NCBI RefSeq assembly: GCF_029227915.1
Contig: NC_079882.1
Location: 1,674,001 to 1,738,000 of the forward strand
Length of the DNA: 64,000 nt
Reading direction: 5' to 3'
Source: Hydractinia symbiolongicarpus
Taxonomy: Eukaryota > Cnidaria > Hydrozoa > Anthoathecata > Hydractiniidae
The notes under the pieces are model-generated. The model saw only the letters and a list, made by a program, of their open reading frames with translations. It searched no databases and was not told where the DNA came from. The position numbers and the translations under genes are program-made. This document shows positions 48,616-61,600 of the stretch, piece by piece (the stretch's first letter is position 1; every line of letters begins with the position of its first letter).

Positions 48616-50851
48616 ATTGGTCCCACAGTAAAGAATGAATTATTTATTTAAATTTTTAAATGAAGCGCTACCATAGCGCCCAATGTAATCGCTGAGTTCC
48701 GGCAATCACGTCAAATTAAGAAGAATGTTATTTCTTGGAGTCCACTTGTCTCACTTATAACATTTATAAGGTCACAGACTAAAATCAGTTCAATTTAGTT
48801 CCACAGTCAATCGTTTCACTGTTAAAAGCGATGCAACCTAGTAATATCAGAAAACTTTCGCCAAATACATGTTGGTACGATTATGTGACGCAACCGCTGT
48901 AACTGAAGCGGATTGCTACCCTTAGAAAGTCAATGAAATGTAGTTTTTGAAACTGTCGCTATTTCTTCAGCGCACGATAACGGTTAGGATTGGTCCCACA
49001 GTAAAGAATGATTTATTTATCTAAATTCTTAATTGAAGCGCTACCACAGCGCCCAGTGTAATAGCTGAGTTCCGGCAATCACGTCAAATTAAGAAGAATG
49101 TTATTTCTTGGAGTCCAATTGTCTCACTTTCACATTTATAAGGTCACAGTCCATAATCAGTTCAATTAAGTCCCACAGTCAATCGTTTCACTGTTAACAG
49201 CCATACAACCTAGTAATACCTGAAAAATATCGCTAAATACATGTTGGTACGAATATGTCACGTTTACCGTTGTAACTGAAGCGGATTGATACCCTTAGAA
49301 AGTCAATGAAATGTAGTTTTTGAAACTGTCGCTATTTCTTCAGCGCACGATAACGGTTAGGATTGGTCCCACAGTAAAGAATGATTTATTTATCTAAATT
49401 CTTAAATGAAGCGCTACCACAGCGCCCAGTGTAATGGCTGAGTTCCGGCAATCACGTCAAGTTAAGAAGAATGTTATTTCTTTGAGTCCAATTGTCTCAC
49501 TTTCACATTTATAAGGTCACAGTCCGTAATCAGTTCAATAAAGTCTCACAGTCAATCGTTTCATTGTTAAAAGCGATGCAAAGTAGTAATATCAGAAAAA
49601 TATCGATAAATACTTGTTGGTACGAATATGTGACCCAACCGTTGTAACTCACACGGACTGACACCATTAGAAAATCAATGAAATGTAGTTTTTGAAACTG
49701 TCGCTATTTCTTCAGCGCGTGATAACGGCTAGGATTGGTCCCACAGTAAAGAATGAATTATTTATTTAAATTTTTAAATGAAGCGCTACCATAGCGCCCA
49801 ATGTAATCGCTGAGTTCCGGCAATCACGTCAAATTAAGAAGAATGTTATTTCTTGGAGTCCACTTGTCTCACTTATAACATTTATAAGGTCACAGACTAA
49901 AATCAGTTCAATTTAGTTCCACAGTCAATCGTTTCACTGTTAAAAGCGATGCAACCTAGTAATATCAGAAAACTTTCGCCAAATACATGTTGGTACAATT
50001 ATGTGACGCAACCGCTGTAACTGAAGCGGATTGCTACCCTTAGAAAGTCAATGAAATGTAGTTTTTGAAACTGTCGCTATTTCTTCAGCGCACGATAACG
50101 GTTAGGATTGGTCCCACAGTAAAGAATGATTTATTTATCTAAATTCTTAATTGAAGCGCTACCACAGCGCCCAGTGTAATAGCTGAGTTCCGGCAATCAC
50201 GTCAAATTAAGAAGAATGTTATTTCTTGGAGTCCAATTGTCTCACTTTCACATTTATAAGGTCACAGTCCATAATCAGTTCAATTAAGTCCCACAGTCAA
50301 TCGTTTCACTGTTAACAGCCATACAACCTAGTAATACCTGAAAAATATCGCTAAATACATGTTGGTACGAATATGTCACGTTTACCGTTGTAACTGAAGC
50401 GGATTGATACCCTTAGAAAGTCAATGAAATGTAGTTTTTGAAACTGTCGCTATTTCTTCAGCGCACGATAACGGTTAGGATTGGTCCCACAGTAAAGAAT
50501 GATTTATTTATCTAAATTCTTAAATGAAGCGCTACCACAGCGCCCAGTGTAATGGCTGAGTTCCGGCAATCACGTCAAGTTAAGAAGAATGTTATTTCTT
50601 TGAGTCCAATTGTCTCACTTTCACATTTATAAGGTCACAGTCCGTAATCAGTTCAATAAAGTCTCACAGTCAATCGTTTCATTGTTAAAAGCGATGCAAA
50701 GTAGTAATATCAGAAAAATATCGATAAATACTTGTTGGTACGAATATGTGACCCAACCGTTGTAACTCACACGGACTGACACCATTAGAAAATCAATGAA
50801 ATGTAGTTTTTGAAACTGTCGCTATTTCTTCAGCGCGCGATAACGTCTAGG
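48616..50851. repeat. Tandem duplication of a trimer, 2 x 1118 bp
   Basis: Monomers 48616, 48989 and 49362 repeat as 49734, 50107 and 50480, giving two copies of 1118 bp. The only substitution I noticed is TGGTACGATT (near 48882) against TGGTACAATT (near 50000). Shared rare variants include GAAAACTTTCGCC, TATGTCACGTTTACC and GTCAAGTTAAG. The first monomer is a chimera: class I through the middle, then the class III type CCTAGTAATATCAG. The event looks recent. Confidence 0.9.
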
Positions 50852-53800
50852 ATTGGTCCCACAGTAAAGACTGATTTATTTATATAAATTTTTAAATGAA
50901 GCGCTACCACAGCGCCCAGAGTAATGGCTGAGTTCCGGCAATCACGTCAAATTAAAAAGAATGTTATTTCTTGGAGTCCACTTGTCTCACTTTCACATTT
51001 ATAAGGTCACAGTCCATAATCAGTTCAATTAAGTCCCACAGTCAATCGTTTCACTGTTAACAGCCATACAACCTATTAATACCTGAAAAATATCAAGAAA
51101 TACATGATGGTACGAATATGTGATTCAACCGTTGTCTCTCAAACGGATTGATACTGTTAGAAAGTCAATAAAATGTAGTTTTTGAAACTGTCGCTATTTC
51201 TTCAGCGCGCGATAACGTCTAGGATTGGTCCCACAGTAAAAAAATGACTTTTTAATCTTAATTCTTAAATGAAACGCTATCACAGCGCCCAGTGTAACCG
51301 CTGAGTTTCGTCAATCACGTCAAAATAAAAAGAATGTTATTTCTTGGAGTCCACTTGTCTCACTTAAAACATTTCTCAGGTCACAGACCAAAAATCAGTT
51401 CAATTTAGTCCCACAGTCAATCGTTTCACTGTTAAAAGCGATGCAACCGAGTAATATGAGAAAAATATCGCTAAATACATGTTGGTACGAATATGTGCCT
51501 CAACCGTTGTCTCTCAAACGGATTGATACTATTAGAAAGTCAATGAAATGTAGTTTTTGAAACTATCGCTATTTCTTCAGCGCGCGATAACGGATAGGAT
51601 TGGTCCCACAGTAAAGAATGATTTATTTATCTAAATTTTTAAATGAAGCGCTACCACAGCGCCCAGTGTAATGGCTGAGTTCCGGCAATCACGTCAAACT
51701 AAGAAGAATATTATTTCTTGGAGTCCACTTGTCTCACTTATAACATTAATAAAGTCACAGACCAAAATCAGTCCTATTTAGTCCCACAGTCAATCGTTTC
51801 ACTGTTAAAAGCGATGCAACCGAGTAATATGACAAAGATATCGCTAAGTACATGTTGGTACGAATGTGTGACGTTTACCGTTGTAACTGAAGCGGATTGA
51901 TACCCTTAGAAAGTCAATAAAATGTAGTTTTTGAAACTGTCGCTATTTCTTCAGCGCACGATAACGGTTAGGATTGGTCCAACAGTAAAGAATGATTTAT
52001 TTATCTAAATTCTTAAATGAAGCGCTACCAGAGCGCCCAGTGTAATGGCTGAGTTGCGGCAATCACGTCAAATTAAGAAGAATGTTATTTCTTGGAGTCC
52101 AATTGTCCCACTTTCACATTTATAAGGTCACAGTCCGTAATCAGTTCAATAAAGTCCCACAGTCAATCGTTTCATTGTTAAAAGCGATGCAAAGTAGTAA
52201 TATCAGAAAAATATCGCTAAATACTTGTTGGTACGAATATGTGACCCAACCGTTGTAACTTAAACGGACTGACACCATTAGAAAATCAATGAAATGTAGT
52301 TTTTGAAACTGTCGCTATTTCTTCAGCGCGCGATAACGGCTAGGATTGCTCCCACAGTAAAAAATGACTTATTAATCTAAATTTTTAAATGAAACGTTAC
52401 CACAACGCCCAGTGTAATCGCTGAGTTCCGGCAATCATGTCAAATTAAGAAGAATGTTATTTCTTGGAGTCCACTTGTCTCACTTATAACATTAATAAAG
52501 TCACAGACCAAAATCAGTCCAATTTAGTCCCACAGTCAATCGTTTCACTGTTAAAAGCGATGCAACCGAGTAATATGAGACAAATATCGCTAAGTACATG
52601 TTGGTACGAATATGTGACGTTTACTGTTGTAACTGAAGCGGATTGATACCGTTAGAAAGTCAATGAAATGTAGTTTTTGAAACTATCGCTATTTCGTCAG
52701 CGCACGATAACAGTTAGGATTGGTCCCACGGTAAACAATGACTTATTTACATAAACTTTTAAATGAAGCGCTACCACAGCGCCCAGTGTAATCGCTGAGT
52801 TCCGGCAATCACGTCAAATTAAGAAGAATGTTATTTCTTGGAGTCCAATTGTCTCACTTTCACATTTATAAGGTCACAGTCCGTAATCAGTTCAATAAAG
52901 TCCCACAGTCAATCGTTTCATTGTTAAAAGCGATGCAAAGTAGTAATAACAGAATAATATCGCAAAATACTTGTTGGTACGAATATGTGACCCAACCGTT
53001 GTAACTTAAACGGACTGACACCATTAGAAAATCAATGAAATGTAGTTTTTGAAACTGTCGCTATTTCTTCAGCGCGCGATAACGGCTAGGATTGCTCCCA
53101 CGGTAAACAATGACTTATTTACCTACACTTTTAAATGAAGCGCTCCCACAGCGCCCAGTGTAATCGCTGAGTTCCGGCAATCAAGTCAAATTAAGAAGAA
53201 TGTTATTTCTTGGAGTCCAATTGTCTCATTTATCACATTTATCAGGTCACAGTCCAAAATTAGTTCAATTAAGTCCCACAGTCAGTCTTTTCATTGTTAA
53301 AAGCGATGCAACCTAGTAATATCAGAAAAATGTCGCCAAATACATGTTGGTACGAATATGTAACGTTTACCGTTGTAACTGAAGCGGATTGATACCGTTA
53401 CAAAGTCAATGAAATGTAGTTTTTGAAACTGTCGCTATTTCTTCAGCGCACGAAAACGGTTAGGATTGGTCCCACAGTAAAGAATGATTTTTTTATCTAA
53501 ATTCTTAAATGAAGCGCTACCACAGCGCCCAGTGTAATGGCTGAGTTCCGGCAATCACGTCAAATTAAGAAGAATGTTATTTCTTGGAGTCCACTTGTCT
53601 CACTTATAACATTTATAAAGTCACAGACCAAAATCAGTTCAATTTAGCCCCACAGCCAATCGTTTCACTGTTAAAAGCGATACAACCTAGTAATATGAGA
53701 AAAATATCCCTAAGTACATGTTGGTACGAATATGTGACGCAACCGTTGTAACTGAAGCGGATTGATACCGTTAGAAAGTCAATGAAATGTAGTTTTTGAA

Positions 53801-56800
53801 ACTATCGCTATTTCTTCAGCGCTCGATAACGGTTAGGATTGGTCCCACAGTAAAGAATGACTTTTTTACCTAAACTTTTAAATGAAGCGCTGCCACAGCG
53901 CCCAGTGTAATCGCTGCGTTCCGGCAATCACGTCAAACTAAGAAGAATGTTATTTCTTGGAGTCCAATTGTCTCATTTATCACATTTATCAGGTCACAGT
54001 CCAAACTTAGTTCAATTAAGTCCCAGAGTCAATCGTTTCATTGTTAAAAGCGATGCAACCTAGTAATATCAGAAAAATGTCGCTAAGTACATGTTGGTAC
54101 GAATACATGACCCAACCGTTGTAACTCAAACGGACTGACAACGTTAGAAAGTCAATGAAATGTAGTTTTTGAAACTATCTTTATTTCTTCAGCGCTCGAT
54201 AACGGCTAGGATTGGTCCCACAGTAAAGAATGACTTATTTACCTAAACTTTTAAATGAAGCGCTACCACAGCGCCCAGTGTAATCGCTGAGTTCGGGCAA
54301 TCACGTCAAACTAAAAAGAATGTTATTTCTTGGAGTCCAATTTTCTCATTTATCACATGTATCAGGTCACAGTCCAAATATAGTTCAATTAAGTCCCACA
54401 GTCAATCGTTTCATTGTTAAAAGCGATGCAACCTAGCAATATGAGAAAAATATCGCTGATAACATGTTGGTACGAATATGTGACGCAACTGTTGTAACTG
54501 AAACGGATTGATACCGTTAGAAAGTCAATGAAATGTAGGTTTTGAAACTGTCGCTATTTCTTCAGCGCGCGATAACGGCTAGGATTGCTCCCACAGTAAA
54601 AAATGACTTATTATTCTAAATTTTTAAATGAAGCGCTACCACAACGAAAAGTGTAATCGCTAAGTTCCGGCAATCATGTCAAATTAAGAAGAATGATATT
54701 TCTTTGTGTCCACTTGTCTCACTTATAACATTTATAAAGTCACAGACCAAAATCTAGCCGCACAGTCAATCGCTTCACTGTTAAAAGCGGTACAACCGAG
54801 TGATATGAGAAAAATATCCCTAAGTACATGTTGGTACGAATATGTGACGCAACCGTTGTAACTGAAGCGGATTGATACCGTTAGAAAGTCAATGAAATGT
54901 AGTTTTTGAAACTATCGCTATTTCTTCAGCGCTCAATAACGGCTAGGATTAATCCCACAGTAAAGAATGACTTATTTACCTAAACTTTTAAATAAAGCGC
55001 TACCACAGCGCCCAGTGTAATCGCTGAGTTCGGGCAATCACGTCAAACTAAAAAGAATGTTATTTCTTGGAGTCCAATTTTCTCATTTATCACATGTATC
55101 AGGTCACAGTCCAAAGTTAGTTCAATTAAGTCCCACAGTCAATCGTTTCATTGTTAAAAGCGATGCAACCTAGTAATATCAGAAAAATGTCGCTAAATAC
55201 ATGTTGGTACGAATACATGACCCAACCGTTGTAACTCAAACGGACTGACAACGTTAGAAAATCAATGAAATGTAGTTTCCGAAACTGTCGCTATTTCTTC
55301 AGCTCGCGATAACGGCTAGGATTCGTCCCACAGTAAAAAAATGACTTTTTAATCTTAATTTTTAAATGAAGCGCTACCACAGCGCCCAGTGTAATTGCTG
55401 AGTTTCGGCAATCATGTCAAATTAAAAAGAATGTTATTTCTTGGATTCCACTTGTATCACTTATAACATTTCTAAAGTCACAGACCAAAATCAGTTCAAT
55501 TTAGTCCCACTGTCAATCGTTTCACTGTTAAAAGCGATGCAACCGAGTAATATGAGAAAAATATCGCTGATAACATGTTGGTACGAATATGTGACGCAAC
55601 CGTTGTAACTGAAGCGGTTTGATAGTGTTAGAAAGTCAATGAAATGTAGTTTTTGAAACTGTCGCTCTTTCTTCAGCGCGCGATAACGGCTAGGATTGGT
55701 CCCACAGTAAAAAATGACTTATTAATCTAAATTTTTAAGTGAAGCGCTACCACAACGCCCAGTGTAATTGCTGAGTTCCGGCAATCATGTCAAATTAAGA
55801 AGAATGTTTTTTCTTGGAGTCCACTTGTCTCACTTATAACATTTATAAAGTCACAGACCAAAATTAGTTCAATTTAGCCCCACAGTCAATCGTTTCACTG
55901 TTAAAAGCGATACAACCGTGTAATATGAGAAAAATATCCCTAAGTACATGTTGGTACGAATATGTGACGCAACCGTTGTAACTGAAGCGGATTGATACCG
56001 TTAGAAAGTCAATGAAAGGTAGTTTTTAAAACTATCGCTATTTCTTCAGCTCGGGATAACGGCTAGGATTGGTCCCACAGTAAAAAAATGACTTTTTAAT
56101 CTTAATTCTTAAATGAAGCGCTACCACAGCGCCCAGTGTAATCGCTGAGTTTTGGCAATCATGTCAAATTAAAAAGAATGTTATTTCTTGGAGTCCACTT
56201 GTATCACTTGTAACATTTATAAAGTCACAAACAAAAATCAGTTCAATTTAGACCCACTGTCAATCGTTTCACTGCTAAAAGCGATGCAACCGAGTGATAT
56301 GAGAAAAATATCGCTGATAACATGTTGGTACGAATATGTGACGCAACCGTTGTAACTTTAACAGATTGATACCGTTAGAAAGTCAATGAAATGTAGTTTT
56401 TGAAACTATCGCTATTTCTTCAGCGCTCGATAACGGCTAGGATTGGTCCCACAGTAAAGAATGACTTATTTACCTAAACTTTTAAATGAAGCGCTACCAC
56501 AGCGCCCAGTGTAATCGCTGAGTTCGGGCAATCACGTCAAACTTAAAAGAATGTTATTTCTTGGAGTCCAATTTTCTCATTTATCACATGTATCAGGTCA
56601 CAGTCCAAAGTTAGTTCAATTAAGTCCCACAGTCAATTGTTTCATTGTTAAAAGCGATGCAACCTAGTAATATCAGAAAAATTGTCGCTAAATACATGTT
56701 GGTACGAATACATGACCCAACCGTTGTAACTCAAACGGACTGACAACGTTAGAAAATCAATGAAATGTAGTTTCCGAAACTGTCGCTATTTCTTCAGCTC

Positions 56801-58673
56801 GCGATAACGGCTAGGATTCGTCCCACAGTAAAAAAATGACTTTTTAATCTTAATTTTTAAATGAAGCGCTACCACAGCGCCCAGTGTAATCGCTGAGTTT
56901 CGGCAATCATGTCAAATTAAAAAGAATGTTATTTCTTGGATTCCACTTGTATCACTTATAATATTTCTAAAGTCACAGACCAAAATCAGTTCAATTTAGT
57001 CCCACTGTCAATCGTTTCACTGTTAAAAGCGATGCAACCTAGTTATATTAGAAAAATGTCGCTAAGTACATGTTGGTACGAATAATGACCCAACCGTTGT
57101 AACTCAAACGGACTGACAACGTTAGAAAGTCAATGAAATGTAGTTTCTGAATCTGTCGCTATTTCTTCAGCACGGGATAACGGCTAGGATTGGTCCCACA
57201 GTAAAAAAATGACTTTTTAATCTTAATTCTTAAATAAAGCGCTACCACAGCGCCCAGTGTAATCGCTGAGTTTCGGCAATCATGTCAAATTAAAAAGAAT
57301 GTTATTTCTTGGATCCACTTGTATCACTTGTAACATTTATGAAGTCACAAACAAAAATCAGTTCAATTTAGACCCACTGTCAATCGTTTCACTGTTAAAA
57401 GCGATGCAACCGAGTAATATGAGAAAAATATCGCTGATAACATGTTGGTACGAATATGTGACGCAACCGTTGTAACTGAAGCGGATTGATACCGTTTGAA
57501 GGTCAATGAAATGTAGTTTTTGAAACTGTCGCTATTTTTTTCAGCGCAAGATAATGGTTAGGATTGGTCCCACAGTAAAAAATGGCTTATTTACCTAAAC
57601 TTTTAAATGAAGCGCTACCACAGCGCCCAGTGTAATCGCTGAGTTCGGAAAATCACGTCAAACTAAAAAGAATGTTATTTCTTGGAGTCCAATTTTCTCA
57701 TTTATCACAAGTATCAGGTTACAGTCCAAAGTTAGTTCAATTAAGTCCCACAGTCAATCGTTTCATTGTAAAAAACGATGCAACCTACCAATATCAGAAA
57801 AATGTCGCTAAATACATGTTGGTAGGAATACATGACCCAACCGTTGTAACTCAAACGGACTGACAACGTTAGAAAATCAATGAAATGTAGTTTCTGAAAC
57901 CGTCGCTAATTCTTCAGCTCGCGATAACGGCTAGGATTGGTCCCACAGTAAAAAAATGACTTTTTAATCTTAATTTCTAAAGGAAGAGCTACCACAGCGC
58001 CCAGTGTAATCGCTGAGTTTCGGCAATCATGTCAAATTAAAAAGAATGTTATTTCTTGGTGTCCACTTGTATCACTTATAACATTTCTAAAGTCACAGAC
58101 CAAAATCAGTTCAATTTAGTCCCACTGTCAATCGTTTCACTGTTAAAAGCGATACAACCGAGCAAAATGAAAAAAATATCGCTGATAACATGTTGGTACG
58201 AATATGTGACGCAACCGTTGTAACTTAAGCGGATTGATACCGTTAGAAACTCAATGAAATGTAGTTTTTGAGACTGTCACTATTTCTTCAGCGCGCGATA
58301 ACGGCTAGGATTGCTCCAACAGTAAAAAATGACTTATTAATCTAAATTTTTAAATGAAGGGCTACCACAACGCCCAGTGTAATCGCTGAGTTCCGGCAAT
58401 CATGTCAAATAAAGAAGAATGTTATTTCTTGGAGTCCACTTGTCTCACTTATAACATTTATAAAGTCACAGACCAAAATCTAGCCCCACAGTCAATCGTT
58501 TCACTGTTAAAAGCGATACAACCGAGCAATATGAGAAAAATATCGCTGATAACATGTTGGTGCGAATATGTGACGCAACAGTTGTAACTGAAGCGGGATG
58601 ATACCGTTAGAAAGTCAATGAAATGTAGTTTTTGAAACTATCGTTATTTCTTCAGCGCTCGATAACGGCTAGG
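50852..58673. repeat. Diverged monomers, little HOR structure
   Basis: Twenty-one full monomers start at 50852, 51224, 51599, 51973, 52345, 52719, 53091, 53465, 53838, 54211, 54584, 54948, 55321, 55695, 56068, 56442, 56816, 57189, 57563, 57936 and 58310. The pair 54948/55321 (GAGTTCGGGC; ATTCGTCCC with TTTCCGAAAC) resembles 56442/56816 at an offset of 1494-1495 bp. Units 54584 and 58310 are 364 bp because of a 9 bp deletion (CAAAATCTAGCC). Some units carry the longer GTGACGTTTACCGTTG in place of GTGACGCAACCGTTG. Confidence 0.83.
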
Positions 58674-61600
58674 ATTGGTCCCACAGTAAAGAATGACTTA
58701 TTTACCTAAACTTTTAAATGAAGCGCTACCACAGCGCCCAGTGTAATCGCTGAGTTCCGGCAATCACGTCAAATGAAGAACAATGTTATTTCTTGTAGTC
58801 CAATTGTTTCATTTATCCCATTTATCAGGTCACAGTCCAAAGTTAGTTCAATAAAGTCCCACAGTCAATCGTTTCATTGTTAAAAGCGATGCAACCTAGT
58901 AATATCAGAAAAATGTCGCTAAATACATGTTGGTACGAATATGTGACGCAACCGTTGTAACTGAGGCGGATTGATACAGTTAAAAAGTCAATGAAATGTA
59001 GTTTTTGAAACTGTCGCTATTTCTTCAGCGCGCGATAACGGCTAGGATTGCTCCCACAGCAAAAAATGACTTAATAATCTAAATTTTTAAATGAAGCGTT
59101 ACCACAACGCCCAGTGTAATCGCTGAGTTCCGGCAATCATGTCAAATTAAGAAGAATGTTATTTCTTGGAGTCCACTTGTCTCACTTATAACATTTATAA
59201 AGTCACAGACCAAAATCAGTTCAATTTAGCCCCTAAGTCAATCGTTTCGCTGTTAAAAGCGATACAACCGAGTAATATGAGAAAAATAACCCTAAGTACA
59301 TGTTGGTACGAATATGTGACGCAACCGTTGTAACTGAAGCGGATTGATACCGTTTGAAAGTCAATGAAATGTAGTTTTTGAAACTATCGCTATTTCTTCA
59401 GCGCTCGATAACAGTTTGTATTGGTCCTACAGCAAAAAATGACTTATTTACCTAAACTTTTAAATGAAGCGCTACCACAGCGCCCAGTGTAATCGCTGAG
59501 TTCCGGCAATCACGTAAAACTATAAAGAATGTTATTTCTTGGAGTCCACTTGTCTCACTTATAACATTTATAAAGTCACAGACCAAAATCTAGCCCCACA
59601 GTCAATCGTTTCACTGTTAAAAGCGATACAACCGACCAATATGAGAAAAATATCGCTGATAACATGTTGGTGCGAATATGTGACGCAACAGTTGTAACTG
59701 AAGCGGGATGATACCGTTAGAAAGTCAATGAAATGTAGTTTTTGAAACTATCGTTATTTCTTCAGCGCTCGATAACGGCTAGGATTGGTCCCACAGTAAA
59801 GAATGACTTATTTACCTAAACTTTTAAATGAAGCGCTACCACAGCGCCCAGTGTAATCGCTGAGTTCCGGCAATCACGTCAAATGAAGAACAATGTTATT
59901 TCTTGTAGTCCAATTGTTTCATTTATCCCATTTATCAGGTCACAGTCCAAAGTTAGTTCAATAAAGTCCCACAGTCAATCGTTTCATTGTTAAAAGCGAT
60001 GCAACCTAGTAATATCAGAAAAATGTCGCTAAATACATGTTGGTACGAATACAGGACCCAACCGTTGTAACTCAAACGGACTGACAACGTTACAAAGTCA
60101 ATGAAATGTAGTTTCTGAAACTGTCCCTATTTCTTCAGCTCGCGATAACGGCTACGATTGGTGCCACAGTAAAAAAGTGACTTTTTAATCTTAATTCTTA
60201 AATGAAGCGCTACCACAGCGCCCAGTGTAATCGCTGAGTTTCGGCAATCATGTCAAATTAAGAAGAATGTTATTTCTTGGAGTCCACTTGTATCACTTAA
60301 AACATTTATAAAGTCACAGACGAAAATCAGTTCAATTTAGCCCCACAGTCAATTGTTTCACTGTTAAAAGCGATGCAGCCGAGTAATATGAGAAACATAT
60401 CCCTAAGTACATGTTGGTACGAATATGTGACGCAACTGTTGTAACTGAAGCGGATTGATACCGTTAGAAAGTCAATGAAATGTAGTTTTTGAAACTATCG
60501 CTATTTTTTCAGCGCTCGATAACGGTTAGGATTGGTCCCACAGTAAAGAATGACTTATTTACCTAAACTTTTAAATGAAGCACTACCACAGAGCCCAGTG
60601 TAATCGCTGAGTTCCGGCAATCACGTCAAATGAAGAACAATGTTATTTCTTGTAGTCCAATTGTTTCATTTATCCCATTTATCAGGTCACAGTCCAAAGT
60701 TAGTTCAATAAAGTCCCACAGTCAATCGTTTCATTGTTAAAAGCGATGCAACCTAGTAATATCAGAAAAATGTCGCTAAATACATGTTGGTACGAATACA
60801 GGACCCAACCGTTGTAACTCAAACGGACTGACAACGTTACAAAGTCAATGAAATGTAGTTTCTGAAACTGTCCCTATTTCTTCAGCTCGCGATAACGGCT
60901 ACGATTGGTGCCACAGTAAAAAAGTGACTTTTTAATCTTAATTCTTAAATGAAGCGCTACCACAGCGCCCAGTGTAATCGCTGAGTTTCGGCAATCATGT
61001 CAAATTAAGAAGAATGTTATTTCTTGGAGTCCACTTGTATCACTTAAAACATTTATAAAGTCACAGACGAAAATCAGTTCAATTTAGCCCCACAGTCAAT
61101 TGTTTCACTGTTAAAAGCGATGCAGCCGAGTAATATGAGAAACATATCCCTAAGTACATGTTGGTACGAATATGTGACGCAACCGTTGTAACTGAGGCGG
61201 ATTGATACAGTTAAAAAGTCAATGAAATGTAGTTTTTGAAACTGTCGCTATTTCTTCAGCGCGCGATAACGGCTAGGATTGCTCCCACAGCAAAAAATGA
61301 CTTAATAATCTAAATTTTTAAATGAAGCGTTACCACAACGCCCAGTGTAATCGCTGAGTTCCGGCAATCATGTCAAATTAAGAAGAATGTTATTTCTTGG
61401 AGTCCACTTGTCTCACTTATAACATTTATAAAGTCACAGACCAAAATCAGTTCAATTTAGCCCCTAAGTCAATCGTTTCGCTGTTAAAAGCGATACAACC
61501 GAGTAATATGAGAAAAATAACCCTAAGTACATGTTGGTACGAATATGTGACGCAACTGTTGTAACTGAAGCGGATTGATACCGTTAGAAAGTCAATGAAA

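Noticed and set aside
57672-57863. Plus-strand open frame of 63 codons in a class III monomer
   Set aside because: Same satellite sequence as its neighbours, with stops in the equivalent frame of related monomers; no coding features.
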